Below, in pieces: positions 49,563 through 63,300 of a stretch of DNA of 64,000 nt. Every line of letters starts with the position of its first letter. The stretch's first letter is position 1. Below the pieces are notes generated by a model. The model saw nothing but the letters and a program-made list of their open reading frames with translations. It searched no databases and was not told where the DNA came from. The DNA comes from Litomosoides sigmodontis (lineage: Eukaryota > Nematoda > Chromadorea > Rhabditida > Onchocercidae), in contig OY718805.1 in assembly GCA_963070105.1 (NCBI GenBank), positions 2,440,001 to 2,504,000 on the forward strand, read 5' to 3'. The position numbers and the translations under genes are program-made.

Positions 49563-50766
49563 AAATTCTGAAGAATGGTAAATAACAAAAAGAACGAAAG
49601 AAAAGTATTATAATTTTATTGAAATCCATTGTTATCGGACATACCGTTAAAATTAGTAGGTGCAATTCCAATTGCTTTGTTGTCGCTGTCATTTCCGGTT
49701 CTCCTTTTGTCATTCAATCTGCATTTTTATCTTTTCTATATTTCTACCTATCTGCCTGTTGAAAAGAATTACCCTAAACGCTTCCACCGCTTTCGTTATT
49801 GTATTTATATATAGTGAAGCGGTAGTGAAGTGTGGTTTTTGTTTCAGTTAGGTGCAGAGATGATTAAGTCCTTTCTACACACAGTTTTTTCATCAAAACG
49901 AAATTCTTAGCTACCAGACAGTTATGTTAGATGTTGGTCGTTTCAACAGACTACGAGTTTTCGCATTCACTTCATGAGTTTCAATGCTATGAAAAAACAA
50001 AAAAAAAATCGTTTTTTTTTTGCAATTCATTGTTCGAGTAAAATGACTGTGATGATTACTTTATTTTTGTTTTGTTCTTTCGGTTCACATTTATAAAATT
50101 CCCGAATTATCATTATTCTCTATGTGATTATCGACACAGTAGTTTGTTTTGCTTTCTTGAGTTTCTCACTAATCTGGTTGTTTTTATTTGCTTTTGCAAT
50201 TTTTGCGCAGGTATTTTCTTTAACAGTTTTCAAATTGAAGTTTTCTTGTGATCGTTTTTCTTGTTACAACTATTTTATGATATTTCTTGTAGTAGTTATT
50301 ATGGAAATTTGTTTTCAAAAACAATAAATGCCTCTTTTTCTTGCTCCAGATGGGATGAAATGTTGACGCTAGTACTGGATATGTATTTTAAATCATTTAA
50401 CAATTGGTTTGCCAGACAACGTTGCGTTTGAGGATTAATCAGGGCTGGGCTAAATTTCTTTGAAGGTTTTTGTACGTATCACTTAGATGAGTGCCACTTA
50501 TGTTAGCATTCCTGCCTTTAAGTCTGAGGGGGTAGGACGGGATGTTCGAAGAATTTCAAAAATTTTTTTGCCTATAGAATTTTAAACTACATGCCACGGT
50601 TCGACAATGATAGACAGTGATAGATTTTATTGTAGGAGATTTTCCTCAAATTGTTAGTGGGTGATATAGAATTGGCCGGCATTCTTAGATTTGAGAATGC
50701 TTTCACTGTTTTAAGGATAAAATCATTTGTTTATATTCCTGCATTTATTGAGTTCTATTTCAGAGC
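49563..50766. promoter_or_regulatory. TSN-1 to TSR1 gap with strong acceptor at 50763
   Basis: 1.2 kb on the same strand. It is AT-rich with poly-A and poly-T tracts, and I see no gene. At its right end GTTCTATTTCAG ends at 50763, only 3 bases before the TSR1 start codon. No upstream coding exon with matching phase is visible, so this is best explained as a spliced-leader acceptor. Confidence 0.55.
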
Positions 50767-53700
50767 ATGGGTGGTGGGCATCGTGCCGGACCACTGAAAC
50801 AATCAAATAAGAAGCATAAAAGTGGTCGACATCGTAGCAAGGGCGCAGTTGATGCGACCGTTAAAGGTTTTTTTTCTTCCAAGTGTTGGATGAAGTTGTT
50901 ATAGGTATAGTTTTATGATTTGATCACAGTTTAGGGTTGGCTGTGAGCTGCAGCTCAATTAGCGCTAAAGAAGTGAAGAAATTTACTGAGTTGGTTATAA
51001 GACCTGACGAAAATATGAAGTTTATATGAAGTAAATAAAAAAAAAAGAAAAGAAAAGAAAAATACTAGAATATTGTTCGACTATCATATTTTTCAAGGTA
51101 AAGTCGGTTGCAAAGCAGTAATTGGAAAACAACGCTTTTTGGTTGGCAAGAAAGCTCGACGTCTTCAGGCTCGACAGATACGTGAAAATAAGCGTACTGC
51201 TCTATTGTCTGACAGTTACGCTGTTTCTAACAATTACCTCCGACAACCTCCAATATTTGTCGTACGTTTTCTTTTATTTATTTACTTTAGTAACTGACTT
51301 AATTTTCTGTAATTTCTGTGTTGCTTTTGGCCGGAGTTAAGAGTCATTTGGTAGTAGCAAAAACTTCAGTAAATTAACTTTTCGTTCATTTCCTATATTA
51401 TCTATAAAGGTTTTAAAATTGAACAAAAGAGATCTTATGTTAAAACTACCTTTCGCAGAAAATTCCTGAATACTGATGATACCAAACAAGAGAATTATTT
51501 TGAATTCTTGTAATACCGTCGAATGAGTTTCAGTAGATGCTTGCTTATTTCATTTCCTTGCTTTACTTAGGTTTTTTTTAGGTTTACATTCTTATTTTTT
51601 TGTTTTTTGGCTTAAACTCGTATTTTTTCTTGAGTGTTTTGTTCGTTAGGCTTATATTTCAGACGATCCTATCATTTGATCGAAATTACTCGGCCGATGA
51701 ACTTATAGCGCTGTTTTGTTCGTGTGATGAAACTTCATATCGAAACATGGGTTATAGTGGTTGTTCAAATTATCTCTGGTAAACTTTCACCATTTCTGTT
51801 GATGAAGAAGCTTCAACAAATATGAAACATTTTTAACAAAAAAGTAGTTAAGAATTCAGTAGTGGATGTATGACGCCTTCAAATTTTGTTTAATTTTACA
51901 ATTTGTACAACCTATATAATTATGCATTATTCCTTTAATGTGATTGTAGTTATCATTAATTATGAGTGTTCTGGCTTTTTACAAGATATTTTCGAAGTAT
52001 TTATTTTAGCATTAAGCGGCTCAAAAGTCGTTATATGTTCGCCGCACCAAATTGTTCAGACACCGATGCTGTACTTGATTACTTGAAAATATCCGACGTC
52101 ATTGCTTTCATTTGGCCAGCTACTGGTGAAATCACAGCTGAAGATGATATTTTAATGAGCACCATATTGGCACATGGTTTGGCGGCTACAGTACACTTTG
52201 TGCCGGGGCTTAGTACAGCTGTAACTACAAAACATAAAGAAGTTATACGCAAAAATGTTGCAAAACTAATAACAAACTGGTAATCTTTCATCGATAATTC
52301 GGAGCTGGTGATTGCATAACCGGGTTTTTCTACTTCCTAATTTAAATTTTCTTGGTTTTATTTCTTGCTCTTGGTATTTACCAGCAGTAATGTTATTTAT
52401 GCATCATTTATAAAGCCTGAAAATATTTTCGTAATTTTTCTAATTTCATGATGTTAGGAGTTTTGGAGATCAAAAACTGATGCACTGTGATAGCGAAAGT
52501 GACGCTTTACTTTCCCTACGCTTGGTCAGTACAATGAAGAAGAAGCAATCTTTTATGCAGAAAATGCGGCCACATTTAATTGCTGAAAATGTCGAAAAAA
52601 GTGAAATTGAGGTATAATTGTTGCCATTGAGTTTGATTTCAGCTTGTCTAAAATGGAATAGAAATATATTAAAATGAATTTCGAAATAAAAAGTAAAATT
52701 CGATGAACGATGATCAGGCATGATTAGATGATGGATAATATGCTTATTATATGGCAATGTCGCTATTATATCTTCATTGTTAATATAATATATTATATCT
52801 TCATTGGAGTGTGTGGATGATTGTGCCAATCTTGACGGCTAGTTAAAACAATATAATGTAGAAAAGTTTATAACTAAAATTTATAACTAAAAAAATTCAT
52901 GTAGCGAAAATAGTAATTATACTTTCAGGGAGATTTGTGCACACTGAAAGTTTCGGGATATTTGAGAGGGCAGCCGTTGAATGTTAACAGTCTTGTTCAT
53001 GTGTCATGGATGGGTGATTTCCAAATGAAACAAATTGTCGTAGAGGATGATCCTTATGAGACAGATCAAAAGGTCTTTGAAAGTTTAATTATTTGAACTT
53101 TCCCAGAAGGTTTAAACGAGTGTTTTAATGAGAAATAAAGTATGGAGGTTATAATTTCTGAGCAATGAATAAACGATTTCTCATTTACAAAACTTTGTTG
53201 ACTATGATATGTCTCTCAAAGTTTTGGCTCTGCAGTGTCGAAATTAAAGGAAATTTAATTAAAAAATAAATGCAAAAAATAAATGCATGCAAGGTGTATC
53301 TTTTTGATGACTAATGCTTGATAGGTTCGGGTTGGTACCAAAGCTTTGGAGAATACCTTCAAACCAGATGTACATCTGCAAGCAACATTACAATCCGAAA
53401 TGGTTGCCGACCCTATGGATGCAGAGCAGACATGGCCAACCGAAGAAGAGATTATGAAAGAAGCATGTAAGATCGCTGTTGCTTTCACCAATGAAGATTA
53501 AAGTCGCTGGACATTAACAATGTTTAAATTTCTGACAGGAAAATCCTTGTAGACTGCGGGTCTTTGCATTATTTTATAAATTTCTGTATAGTTTTGCGGT
53601 TTTTAGAGTTAAAGATGCGCATTTGGCTATATGGTATCGTTTTGCAAATGTGATGCTTTTCAGTTAAAACAAAGAAAATAGTGAAAAATGTACCAGTTGG

Positions 53701-56556
53701 CACGTCGGCATATCAAGCTGAGTGGATTATTAATGACGAAGATGAGATATCTGATGAAGAGATCGAGGTTTTTTTATTAATTTTTGGAGTGCCCCGCTTT
53801 TTTTAAGAAGTAAAAATGTGAAATCTTCTTGGAGCCTTTCAATGCTCAGACTATTGCAGTTGCAAATTTTGAGCTACGAACTAATGCGGACTAGAGTGAA
53901 AACAGTAGGATCGAAAAGTATATCGGAAACTTGTGGAACCTATATATATATATATATATATCCGAAATTTGTGGAGTAATAAGAAATTACATTATTTTCT
54001 AGGATGAACTGGACGATGGTCATGCTCTAAAAGAAGCAATGAATGGGATAGAATCAATGGAATCAGATGTCGAAAATGAAATGGAAGTAGAGAAGGTTTG
54101 TACTCGTACGTTTTTTTCATTGTTCCTTTGTTATTTCGAAGTTGAAAACAAAGCAAAGTAAGTCATGCTTCAATAAATTCAGATGAGCGTCGTAAGTGAT
54201 GAAAGTTCTATGGATATCAAAGACGAAGAAATCAACATGGCAGAAGTGGAGAAATATCGGAAAGCCCGTGAGAATGAGCAATTCCCCGATGAAATTGACA
54301 CACCAATGGATGTAGCAGCTAGAATCCGCTTTCAGAGATATCGTGCTTTAAAAAGTTTCAGGTTTATTATTTTAATGTGCTTTCCTAAATAGACTAAAAT
54401 GTTAGGCTTTTTGAAAAAATGGCAATAAATTAAAATGTTTTGAAAGACAGGAAGTGCCGATGTAATTTTAGGACATCACCATGGGATCCACTTGAAAATC
54501 TTCCAAGAACATATTCTCGTATTTTTAAATTTTCACACTATCGGCACTCCAGAAAAGTCGCATTGTCAAGTACTGCATTTGAAAGTGAATACAGCGCTCC
54601 ACGAGGCACATTCATTTCTATTTATATCAGCAAAGTACCCACTAATTTAGCAGGTATCTGTTTCATATCATTCTAACTAATGTCTCACTATCATTTTTTG
54701 TTAATGCATTCTGTGAAGTAGCAATTTTTTGTCTGTAAGAAGAAATTTGATAGAAGGATGACAGCTAAAAATTACATTCTTCAGTGTTTGAAGAGCTTGG
54801 ACAAAAAAAAACAAATCTATTTACTTAAGTGATAGCGATTAGCTATATTGCTTATCTGTTATACGAACTTCTGTTTGTTACTTATCCGGTTGGACAAGTT
54901 GGAACCTTTCAGATACTTGGCCGCGTTACAAGCCGTTAATAATTTATGGATTACTGGCACATGAACAAAGGATGTCACTTCTTAATATGGTGCTCAAAAG
55001 ACATCCATCTTGTACTGTGCCAATATCAAATAAACAAAGATTGATATTTCATGTCGGTTATCGACATTTTGAAGCGGAACCAGTCTTTTCACAGCATACA
55101 AGTGGTGATAAGTTCAAGGTGACTCTCCATTTCTACTAAATTAATGCTTTCAGAATTTCTTTCCATTTGTTCTTCGTATGCATAATTCGTGCTTAATTTC
55201 CAGCTAATTTTAAAATATGGTCATCCGCTGAGTAGCGCTAATTCTAACTTTTTTTTCGATGGGAAAAATATGTGATTAAATTAGTAACTAAATAAGTGGG
55301 AGAATTTTCCCTTTGTCATGCTCAGCTTAACTCAAACTAACAAAAATTCGTGTAGTTCCCTTTGATCTTCAAATTTTAGAATATGAAAATATTTTTAATG
55401 CAACGTTTTCCATGTTTACAGATGGAACGGTTTATGCCAAGCAATGGTTCATTTGTTGCGTCCATATTTGCACCAATAATGTTCCCACCCACTTCTGTAC
55501 TGGTTTATCGATTAGATAGCCATGGAAATCAACAACTTGTCGCAACAGGTGGTGTGCTAAATATCAGCCCAGATCGAATCGTTCTCAAGCGCATTGTTCT
55601 TTCCGGACATCCATTTAAAATTAATCGAAGAAGTGTTGTTGTACGCTACATGTTTTTCAACCGTGGCAAGTTTTCCTTCTTTGAAATTCAGAAGAAGTGT
55701 CTCGAATGATGGGCAAACAACTGTTCAACGTTTGCTCATTTGTCGTCGTCAGTTCTGTACACTTGCCTAATTCCAATCTTCATCTCAGATAGTAGTAATT
55801 AAATGTCTTTTATGTATGATACAGATGATATGCAAGAATCTAAGGTACGAAGAAATGACATACCAACTTTTTTGTTTCTCCTGTGTGAAAGTTTTCTCTG
55901 TTTTTTAGTTAAATCTTTTAAAAACTTAGTGAATTCTGTTGGTAAACTTTTTATTTCTTTTCAGAAGATATTGAATGGTTTAAACCTGTGGAATTGCGCA
56001 CTCAACGTGGTCGAAGGGGACACATTAAGGAAGCGTTAGGTAACTTCTTTTTAAGAATCTAATGCAATGGGTTTCAGAATAGGAGAAAAAACCTTTAAAT
56101 CAGATAAATCAGATCTAATAAAATTAGGATTTTTGTTTTAAATAAGCCATTTTTTAATTTTTTTTATATTTCGAAATTTTCAAAAGTTTTTTTTAGACTG
56201 ATCCAATAGTGAGAACTGATTAAAGTGAACTGAACGAATTATTAGCACTTTTTTTAACGAAGACCAAACAAGTTTGTGTGATATGGGTGGTGATATGGCT
56301 CTGTGTAGAATTGCCATTCATGCACATTAATACAGTGTGTTATCCATCCAGCGATTCTGATAAGTTCTTGTTAAATCACTAATCTCTTTCAGGAACACAC
56401 GGACATATGAAATGTGTATTTGATCAACAGCTTAATGCTATGGATACAGTGATGGTGAGTCTTTACAAACGAGTTTTTCCAAAATGGACATACAATCCTA
56501 TCACGCTGCTTCCTTCGTCTGGATCAACTAACGGATCTGACCTGATGGAAATTTAG
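50767..56556 (+). CDS. TSR1: 40S ribosome maturation factor TSR1
   Basis: Binds the pre-40S subunit and is related to BMS1 and translational GTPases, but in the family it is GTPase-inactive. Exons: 50767-50866, 51098-51261, 51663-51778, 52010-52279, 52458-52611, 52929-53072, 53325-53466, 53664-53767, 54003-54095, 54183-54361, 54472-54653, 54913-55118, 55422-55665, 55965-56039, 56393-56556; 778 aa (human 804), phases all consistent. Signatures: [20 protein letters not shown] at the start; [37 protein letters not shown]; an acidic segment; [49 protein letters not shown] ending [63 protein letters not shown]. The intron after exon 13 begins GCAAGT (GC-AG). The start codon lies 3 bases after an acceptor. 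Confidence 0.97.
53921..53975. repeat. (TA)10 microsatellite between two diverged 17-base copies
   Basis: Ten TA units (53941-53960) within a TSR1 intron, flanked by TATCGGAAACTTGTGGA (53921-53937) and TATCCGAAATTTGTGGA (53959-53975), which differ at two positions. Confidence 0.85.
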
Positions 56557-57394
56557 TTTTCAACAGTTGCATTTTTCCAAACATGTCATTGTTGATGCTT
56601 AAACTTCGGACAGATGGTTGAAAATTGTTCCGAGTCTTTTATGTTAAAATTGTGCGGGTTATGTCACCTTTGATGATTTGCATTGTCTTAAATTCAGGTT
56701 TCATCGCTAACTTTTTGAGAAAGTTGCGAGGGTTCAGATTTCCAGTTTTTGTGAAACTTTAGATTTTGATTTTATTTTTTGTTATCTATTGAATTGTTAG
56801 TGCGAATGCCCTATACTAATAATGAACTAATTATGTTGTTAAATGGTTTTTCCAAACTTGTTCTATAAGATCAAAATGAATCTCGAACATTTGGATACAT
56901 TTTTAATAATCTCGCGCTATTCATCGTTTTCTGCTGCCTTATTCGTTTTCCTGCAGTCGCGGATGGCGTAGCTTCTCACTCAGTTCAATATCAGGAAATC
57001 GCTTCACTGAAAGATGTTACTTTATTTTATTTAGTTTATTTACGTAAAATGTTGTGATACAGGGAGGGGAGAAATCGTGAAAGGAATTCGTTGCAAACGA
57101 TGGAATTATACCATAAATGGTTTGGATAATGTAATTTTTAAGGCAATTGTACATTACTAGCAAACTTAGTAGAGTTGTACGCTTGATAAAGCTCAGCAAT
57201 GAATTAGTTAAGCTGTTAATTGTTGAACACTTGGTGTTGATTTAAAATTTTTTTTTTCCCACATGGAATTAGATTCACAACCGTATGATGCAGGAAGTGT
57301 TTTGGAGCTCGTCTGATTCCGTTATGCTCGCAGTTTCTGTCCGGTTTTATAGGAGTAATTCCAGTGCGTGTTCAGTGTCATTGGTTTCCCGCCA
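56557..57394. other. Intergenic between TSR1 and WASHC4
   Basis: 838 bases with no convincing gene. At the right end, acceptor-like TTCCAG and TTCAG sites lie within about 40 bases of the WASHC4 start codon at 57395. Confidence 0.5.
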
Positions 57395-60300
57395 ATGAAT
57401 CAAGCAAATGAAGGTAAATTCTTTTAGTTTAGTGATGATCTTTCCATCGGTTATGATACCTACAACGTTTCCTAAATGGCTTCAGTTTTCTATACAGTTT
57501 TAATGTTATCGATTGTTGTGGGTCGTAGTTTTTACATTCTATGCATCGTGCAGTTTGTTTCTTACATTTTGCATTGTTAACAACAGCATTCTTTAGACGA
57601 TAATCAAGACTTATTCATTGTGACGGACAGATTATGATAAATTTTGAATAATTTTCCATTGCAGAATGTGCTACGGCGGAGCTACGCCGTTTTGCGTCAT
57701 TGCTGCGTGGCCTTAATATCACTGATGGTTTGCATGTGAAAACAAAGAGAAAATTTATGCAACTTAAGGTTTGTTAATATTTGAAATTTCGCAGTGTTTA
57801 ACAACATATTTATTTGTATATCTGTTTGACTCAAATTCATCCCGTTTTCTGAAAACATTCAGGACACGAAGGAAGATATAGAAGAAAAGAAATATATGTA
57901 AGAAAAGTGAGTAATGAGTGAGGAGCACAAAAGCGTAGTATAATTCAAGATGAGGCAGCAGAAGGGACACAGAGCGAAGGAACGATATGAGTAAAAGAAA
58001 TTTCATTCTTCTAGCTGTTATTTGAAATAGAATATACATAGGGATTAAGAGATATGTCACGTGGTATTGGCTATGTAATATTATGCAGTAGTGCAATTGA
58101 ATCCGTTTTCCCTTCGGCTGCTCGGTATTACTTGTAGGCGAAACCACGGCAAGTTCATCACCTGTAACTATTAAGTTATTAATATTTGCTTACCACACCT
58201 TTGATATGGTAACTGTGTAAAACGTAGTGACCAAAATTGTGGATGGCAAACTACAGATCTATTTTGTGGTAAATGGAGCGTGGTTACCGTATGCATAGTG
58301 CGGGAAAATACTGCTAGGAAATCTTATGATAGTAATGAAACTTATGGCTGAAAAATATTTGAACGTAAAGACTACAGTTCGTATTTACAGTTGTAAGTGC
58401 TTTTTTTAGACTAATGTTTTAAGCTCTGAATTAGGATGATGCCTCTTTTTTTCCTGGAGGCATTTTATCTAACTTGTTGAATATCAGGTCGTGTATGGTA
58501 ATCAAATGTCATCATTTTGTCGATGGTACTTTGACACATTTGACTAAGCTGTAGTTTTTTAGAATAATGATAAGTTCTGTTTCGTTGCGCCTCCACAATA
58601 TTAGTATTACTAGCAGCACGTTCATCATATGGCATCCGATTAGTAAGCAACACAAATGCTACAACACCTAATGACCTGAAATGAGAGAATGAGATGATCA
58701 TTAGTTCCACTTGACTTCCGACATTTTAGAAATTAATGCAAAACTAGAGCAATCCGTATTATACACTTATGTGATTTTGCATTTTGTTGTTAATTAATTA
58801 AATTGTTTTTTGCCAGTATATGATTAATCCGGTAAAGCCATAATTTGGATAAGTTATTAGCGAAATTGATAGACGAGCAGTTCTTCTCGCTTAACTATCA
58901 CCTTGACGGCTTACGTGTTGTTGAAATTTGTAAAATGATTGTTCGGTTTGGAATGATTTAGTCATAATTACTGGTTCATAGGAACTGTTAATTAGTTAAT
59001 CTTACCAGATATCGGCTTTGAATGGTATATATTCTTGACCAAGAAGGATTTCTGGCGCTGAGTAAGATTTCGACCCGCAAAACGTCCTCGAGAAATCACC
59101 GTTTTGTATCTTAACTATTTCTGTTATATTTTATAAAACTTTCGGATATGTTCCGATTAATGCACATGATCAGCTTTATCAGGACTGCTTGACTATTCAG
59201 TGCTGCCGTGGTGTCTGTTGATGGCTACCAGTATTCATTTCATTGCAAATAAAAAGTCATTTTTGTATAATTTTGTAAAAATTGAAGCAAATGTAGCTCA
59301 CTAAAAAAAATGATGTACTAGTTTTATTAATTCAATATACGCAACCTCTCTCACTTGGTCACTTCATTTAAGCTACTTATTGGCTTACATTTATTTCTTT
59401 CTCATTTATTGTATTTAGTCATTTAATTAACATAAATTCGACATTAACTTTTACCTCAATCAACACATGCAATTCGTTGCAACTATTTGGCTTATTAAAA
59501 TATGAATTTGAAATCTGATTTTGATTTCGGCAAAAACTCACATCCCATCATCTTTTCTTACCTCGCGACAGAATCCAAAATCAGCAATTTTGACGCAGTT
59601 ATCGGCAAATAGAAGGATATTTTCCAATTTCAAATCACGATGTGCTACTGAATGCATATGCATGTAATATACTGCCGAAATCAGTTGTTTCATCCAGTTT
59701 AGCACTACTGCTTCCGGTTGCGCACCATTTTCTTGCACTAATGTTAGCTGAAAAATTGACGAAAAAAGTATCAAGTAAAATTACACCTTTCCTGAAGTAA
59801 TGTTGTTTAATTTTATTCATAAATCTGTTTATTACAAACTGTCCTTTTCAAATTGAAGTGTAGCTGTTGAAATTCTTCCTGAGATTAGTGTTCAAACTTG
59901 ATAATGATCCTTTGATGTTAGTACTCTAATCTCAACTTTCTATCATAACTTTTATCTCGTAACTCTCATCATTTATTTTGCTATTTGTAATCATTAAATT
60001 ACATCATTTATGATAATATCCAGTACTATCAGTTTTATTTTGTCTACTGATAACGAGCACATTTTGCTACTACTGGTCATTTTTCTTTTGTTTTATTTAA
60101 AAATTTTTAATCCCGTGTGTTTCAACGTTATGAAGGAATAACACTGACACTTACAAGATCGCCTTTTTCGGCAAGTTCCATCGTCAGATATACTTTGCCA
60201 GCTTGTTCAAAGGCATCGAAAAGAGCTACCAAATTTGGATGTCTCAAATGTTTCCATATATGAACTTCACGTGGCAAAAATTTGCACTTATACTCGTGAG

Positions 60301-63300
60301 TAACTTTTCGTGTGTCAATTATTTTAATCGCAATCTTGAAAATTTCTGAAGTTATTTCATTGCACAGTAAACACACAACGTTTCTAGCACTAAACGGATA
60401 ACGGATAGGTCTCTTGTACAGCATCCGATCCGAATGAGATATGCTTGAAAATAATTAACCGTGGTGCAAACAGGTCGAATTGCAAAGTAAGATTGTTTTT
60501 TCTTTGTTGAGCTCTCTGCTAGCAGCAGCACCAAATTAAAGTTTAACTATACATGCATGTTTTAGGTTTTATTCCAGAGCTTACTGATGATTTTCCGCAG
60601 TCTATGTTTTATTGGCGCTTTATAACGAGTATATTTAACGTAAATTTAAACTTATTACGAGACTTATACTCTCCTTTTTTTATGAAATACTAATCAATTC
60701 ACGTCTGTTGAACAGTTCATCTTAATGTCAAACTAGCATTAAGTTTAGTTAAAAATTATTCTGTAGCTAGATGCAATACATTAGAATTTATTAGATTTAA
60801 ATTAGCATAATTGTTCGTATGGTACCTTTTCATTTGTTTTAAGATGTATACCTTCGCATACTTTACTGTAACGTCCATAACCAAGTTTTAAACGATTTGC
60901 TAGGGCATATCCATGATTTGCTAGCATTTGGCGGACACTCAATGAGTGATTGCTTGTCATTTGAAGTAGCTGCTGAAATTTCGTTTCATTGTTAACCAAT
61001 GAAAATCATAGGGAAATAATTCATTAGCCTTTTGTAGCCATTAAATGATACTTTTATATTTGCACTTGATTTTCACTTATTTGAAAATTCACCTATCGTT
61101 TCACCTAACTCGTTAACTGCTGTTATACACTTACTTTTCTAACAGAACTGAAAAATTGCACTTACACGATTTCGTGGACGAAGATTGTAGCAATGTGGAC
61201 TTTCCTTCTGTGCTAATTTAATTAAGTCACATTGTCGTTTATGTGGTGAAATTTTTTCTGGCGATGCTAACTGTCGCTCTCTCTCACATCTAGGAAATGT
61301 AGTTCGTAGTTGAACTGAAGACATTTAGGCATATTACAGGTAGCTGATGCTAGTATAATGACAATTGTTTGTATGTTTGGAAATCGTACTACCTGTAGTT
61401 TTTGATGTAATTCTTCAAAGAAGTCATCAACAGCTTAATTTGCAGATGTTTTTAAATGAAAGAAATGAAGTTTACGAAATTACTTTTTTGTCCTCATGAA
61501 CATTTCCGTTCGATTTTTAATAATTGCTATAATTGATTGTATTGAATTCAGCAAAAAAAGGCAAAAGCGATTTATCCTAGAAGTGTTTTCTCGTGAATTG
61601 AATAACCACGGAATGCCTAAAAAAAGCTTTTTGGGAGCTATTGTTTTGCAAGCAGTTCGGTTAAAGCAAAGGTCGTTTGCATGAATGAATGAACGAATTA
61701 AGATTAGATGAAGCGAATGAGAAGTTAATGGTAATAGCAATAATAATAATTTTGTATTATTAGTAATTATTAGATGAATTTGTGTTTAAAATTACTAAAT
61801 TAAATAGTTATTAATAATTATTAAATTTAATTCTAGGTATAAAACTATTGGCATAAGTTCAGTGATGAAAAAGTAGTAATCAATTTATTATTACTATTGA
61901 TAACTTTTTTATTATTATTAGTGTTGTTATTGATTAATTAGTTATTTTTCTGAATTATTGTACTGTCTTTGGATCTATCTTCACATCAATTTTTTTCCGA
62001 GGTAAACATCCTGTATGCATGATTATCACTAAGCTTAACAGTTGCTCTAAAGCGATTTATCAGTGATTCATTTGTACATCTGAATCATCGATTTTAAAGT
62101 AATTAAGAATGATATCCTTACGATTATCGCACTATTCGTTGCATCTCAGCTACAAGTAACGAGAGAGGTAGCAAAAATAATGAAAATATCATTATTCTTA
62201 CGTGTCTTGAAATTTACTTCAATTACCAATATATGAGTTCCAGGCGAAGAATTTGATTCGGCGTAATCTAGTCAGAATTTAGGTATGGAAATAACCATTT
62301 GATAAGTTGTTCGAAATCAGCCCCACTAGTTTGGGTAAAAATGAGCCCTTTGCTGAGTTAGTTTCGTTTAGTCCACCTCCCTGATTAGATGAACGCAATA
62401 ATGATGCTGATACTCCACAATGATTCATTTTAATCATTTTATGATTTATTCAACGGTTATGCAAATTTTATTGAAAATCCAATTTTATACACATTCTTGA
62501 AGAGTGCTGCACCTTGCGATACTTTTATTCGTTATCTGATATATGGTTATCGTACACTGAAACTGTTCACCTAAAATGAGCTTATTTATTTAATTGATTA
62601 TTTCATATGTTTTGCAAAAATATTACACAATGTGATTTTGGATAAATATGCAAATTTAATTGTTAATCCCTTTTTTATCCATAAAATATAACTTCTTCAT
62701 CGTAAGCAAATATTACGTGAAATATTGAAAAAGAATAAAGTTTCAACGACATTTCTGTTTGTTTCATTTCTAATTCATAGAATATTGTTTTTTTTTTTAA
62801 ATTTGTCTTTTATCAGATGGTACTCTTTTCTCTTGCAAACTGGTTGAGACTATGACTATGGCGTTCAATTCTTCTGGCAAAAATAATTTAAGTTCTACCT
62901 CTAGTTTCAACTGAAAACGTTAATTTATGGTTGCAGAACAGCTATTTTTATGATTTGGGGCCAAGGGTGAGTGAGTTGACGCATAGCGGTAATGCTGTTG
63001 TCGACAAATGTATCATCACGTTTTCCACGCTTATCATGGAAGTGGATATCTTGGAGGAGAAAGCACGAAACACACTCTACAGCGCATTGATTGTTTATGG
63101 AGAAGATGGTAACTTTAAAAAAGTGTTATCGTAAGATGAGGGATAATTTGCAGAATCTATCTTTTTGCTTACACATTATCAGCAATTGCAATTGTTATCA
63201 AAGTAAATGAAAAATAAAAAGTTGAATTATTTGAGTGAGCAATTTTTCAACGTTTCTAACTACCTCTTTTTTGGCAGCTGATGGATGCTTATCGTCAGAA

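Noticed and set aside
57764..58147. 127-residue minus frame downstream of the kinase
   Set aside because: Begins with a non-ATG start, is very hydrophobic, and has no splice link to the last kinase exon that I can see.
61480..61740. Overlapping open frames on both strands in the WASHC4 intron
   Set aside because: They mirror each other, show no homology and have no splice sites linking them to WASHC4 or the kinase.
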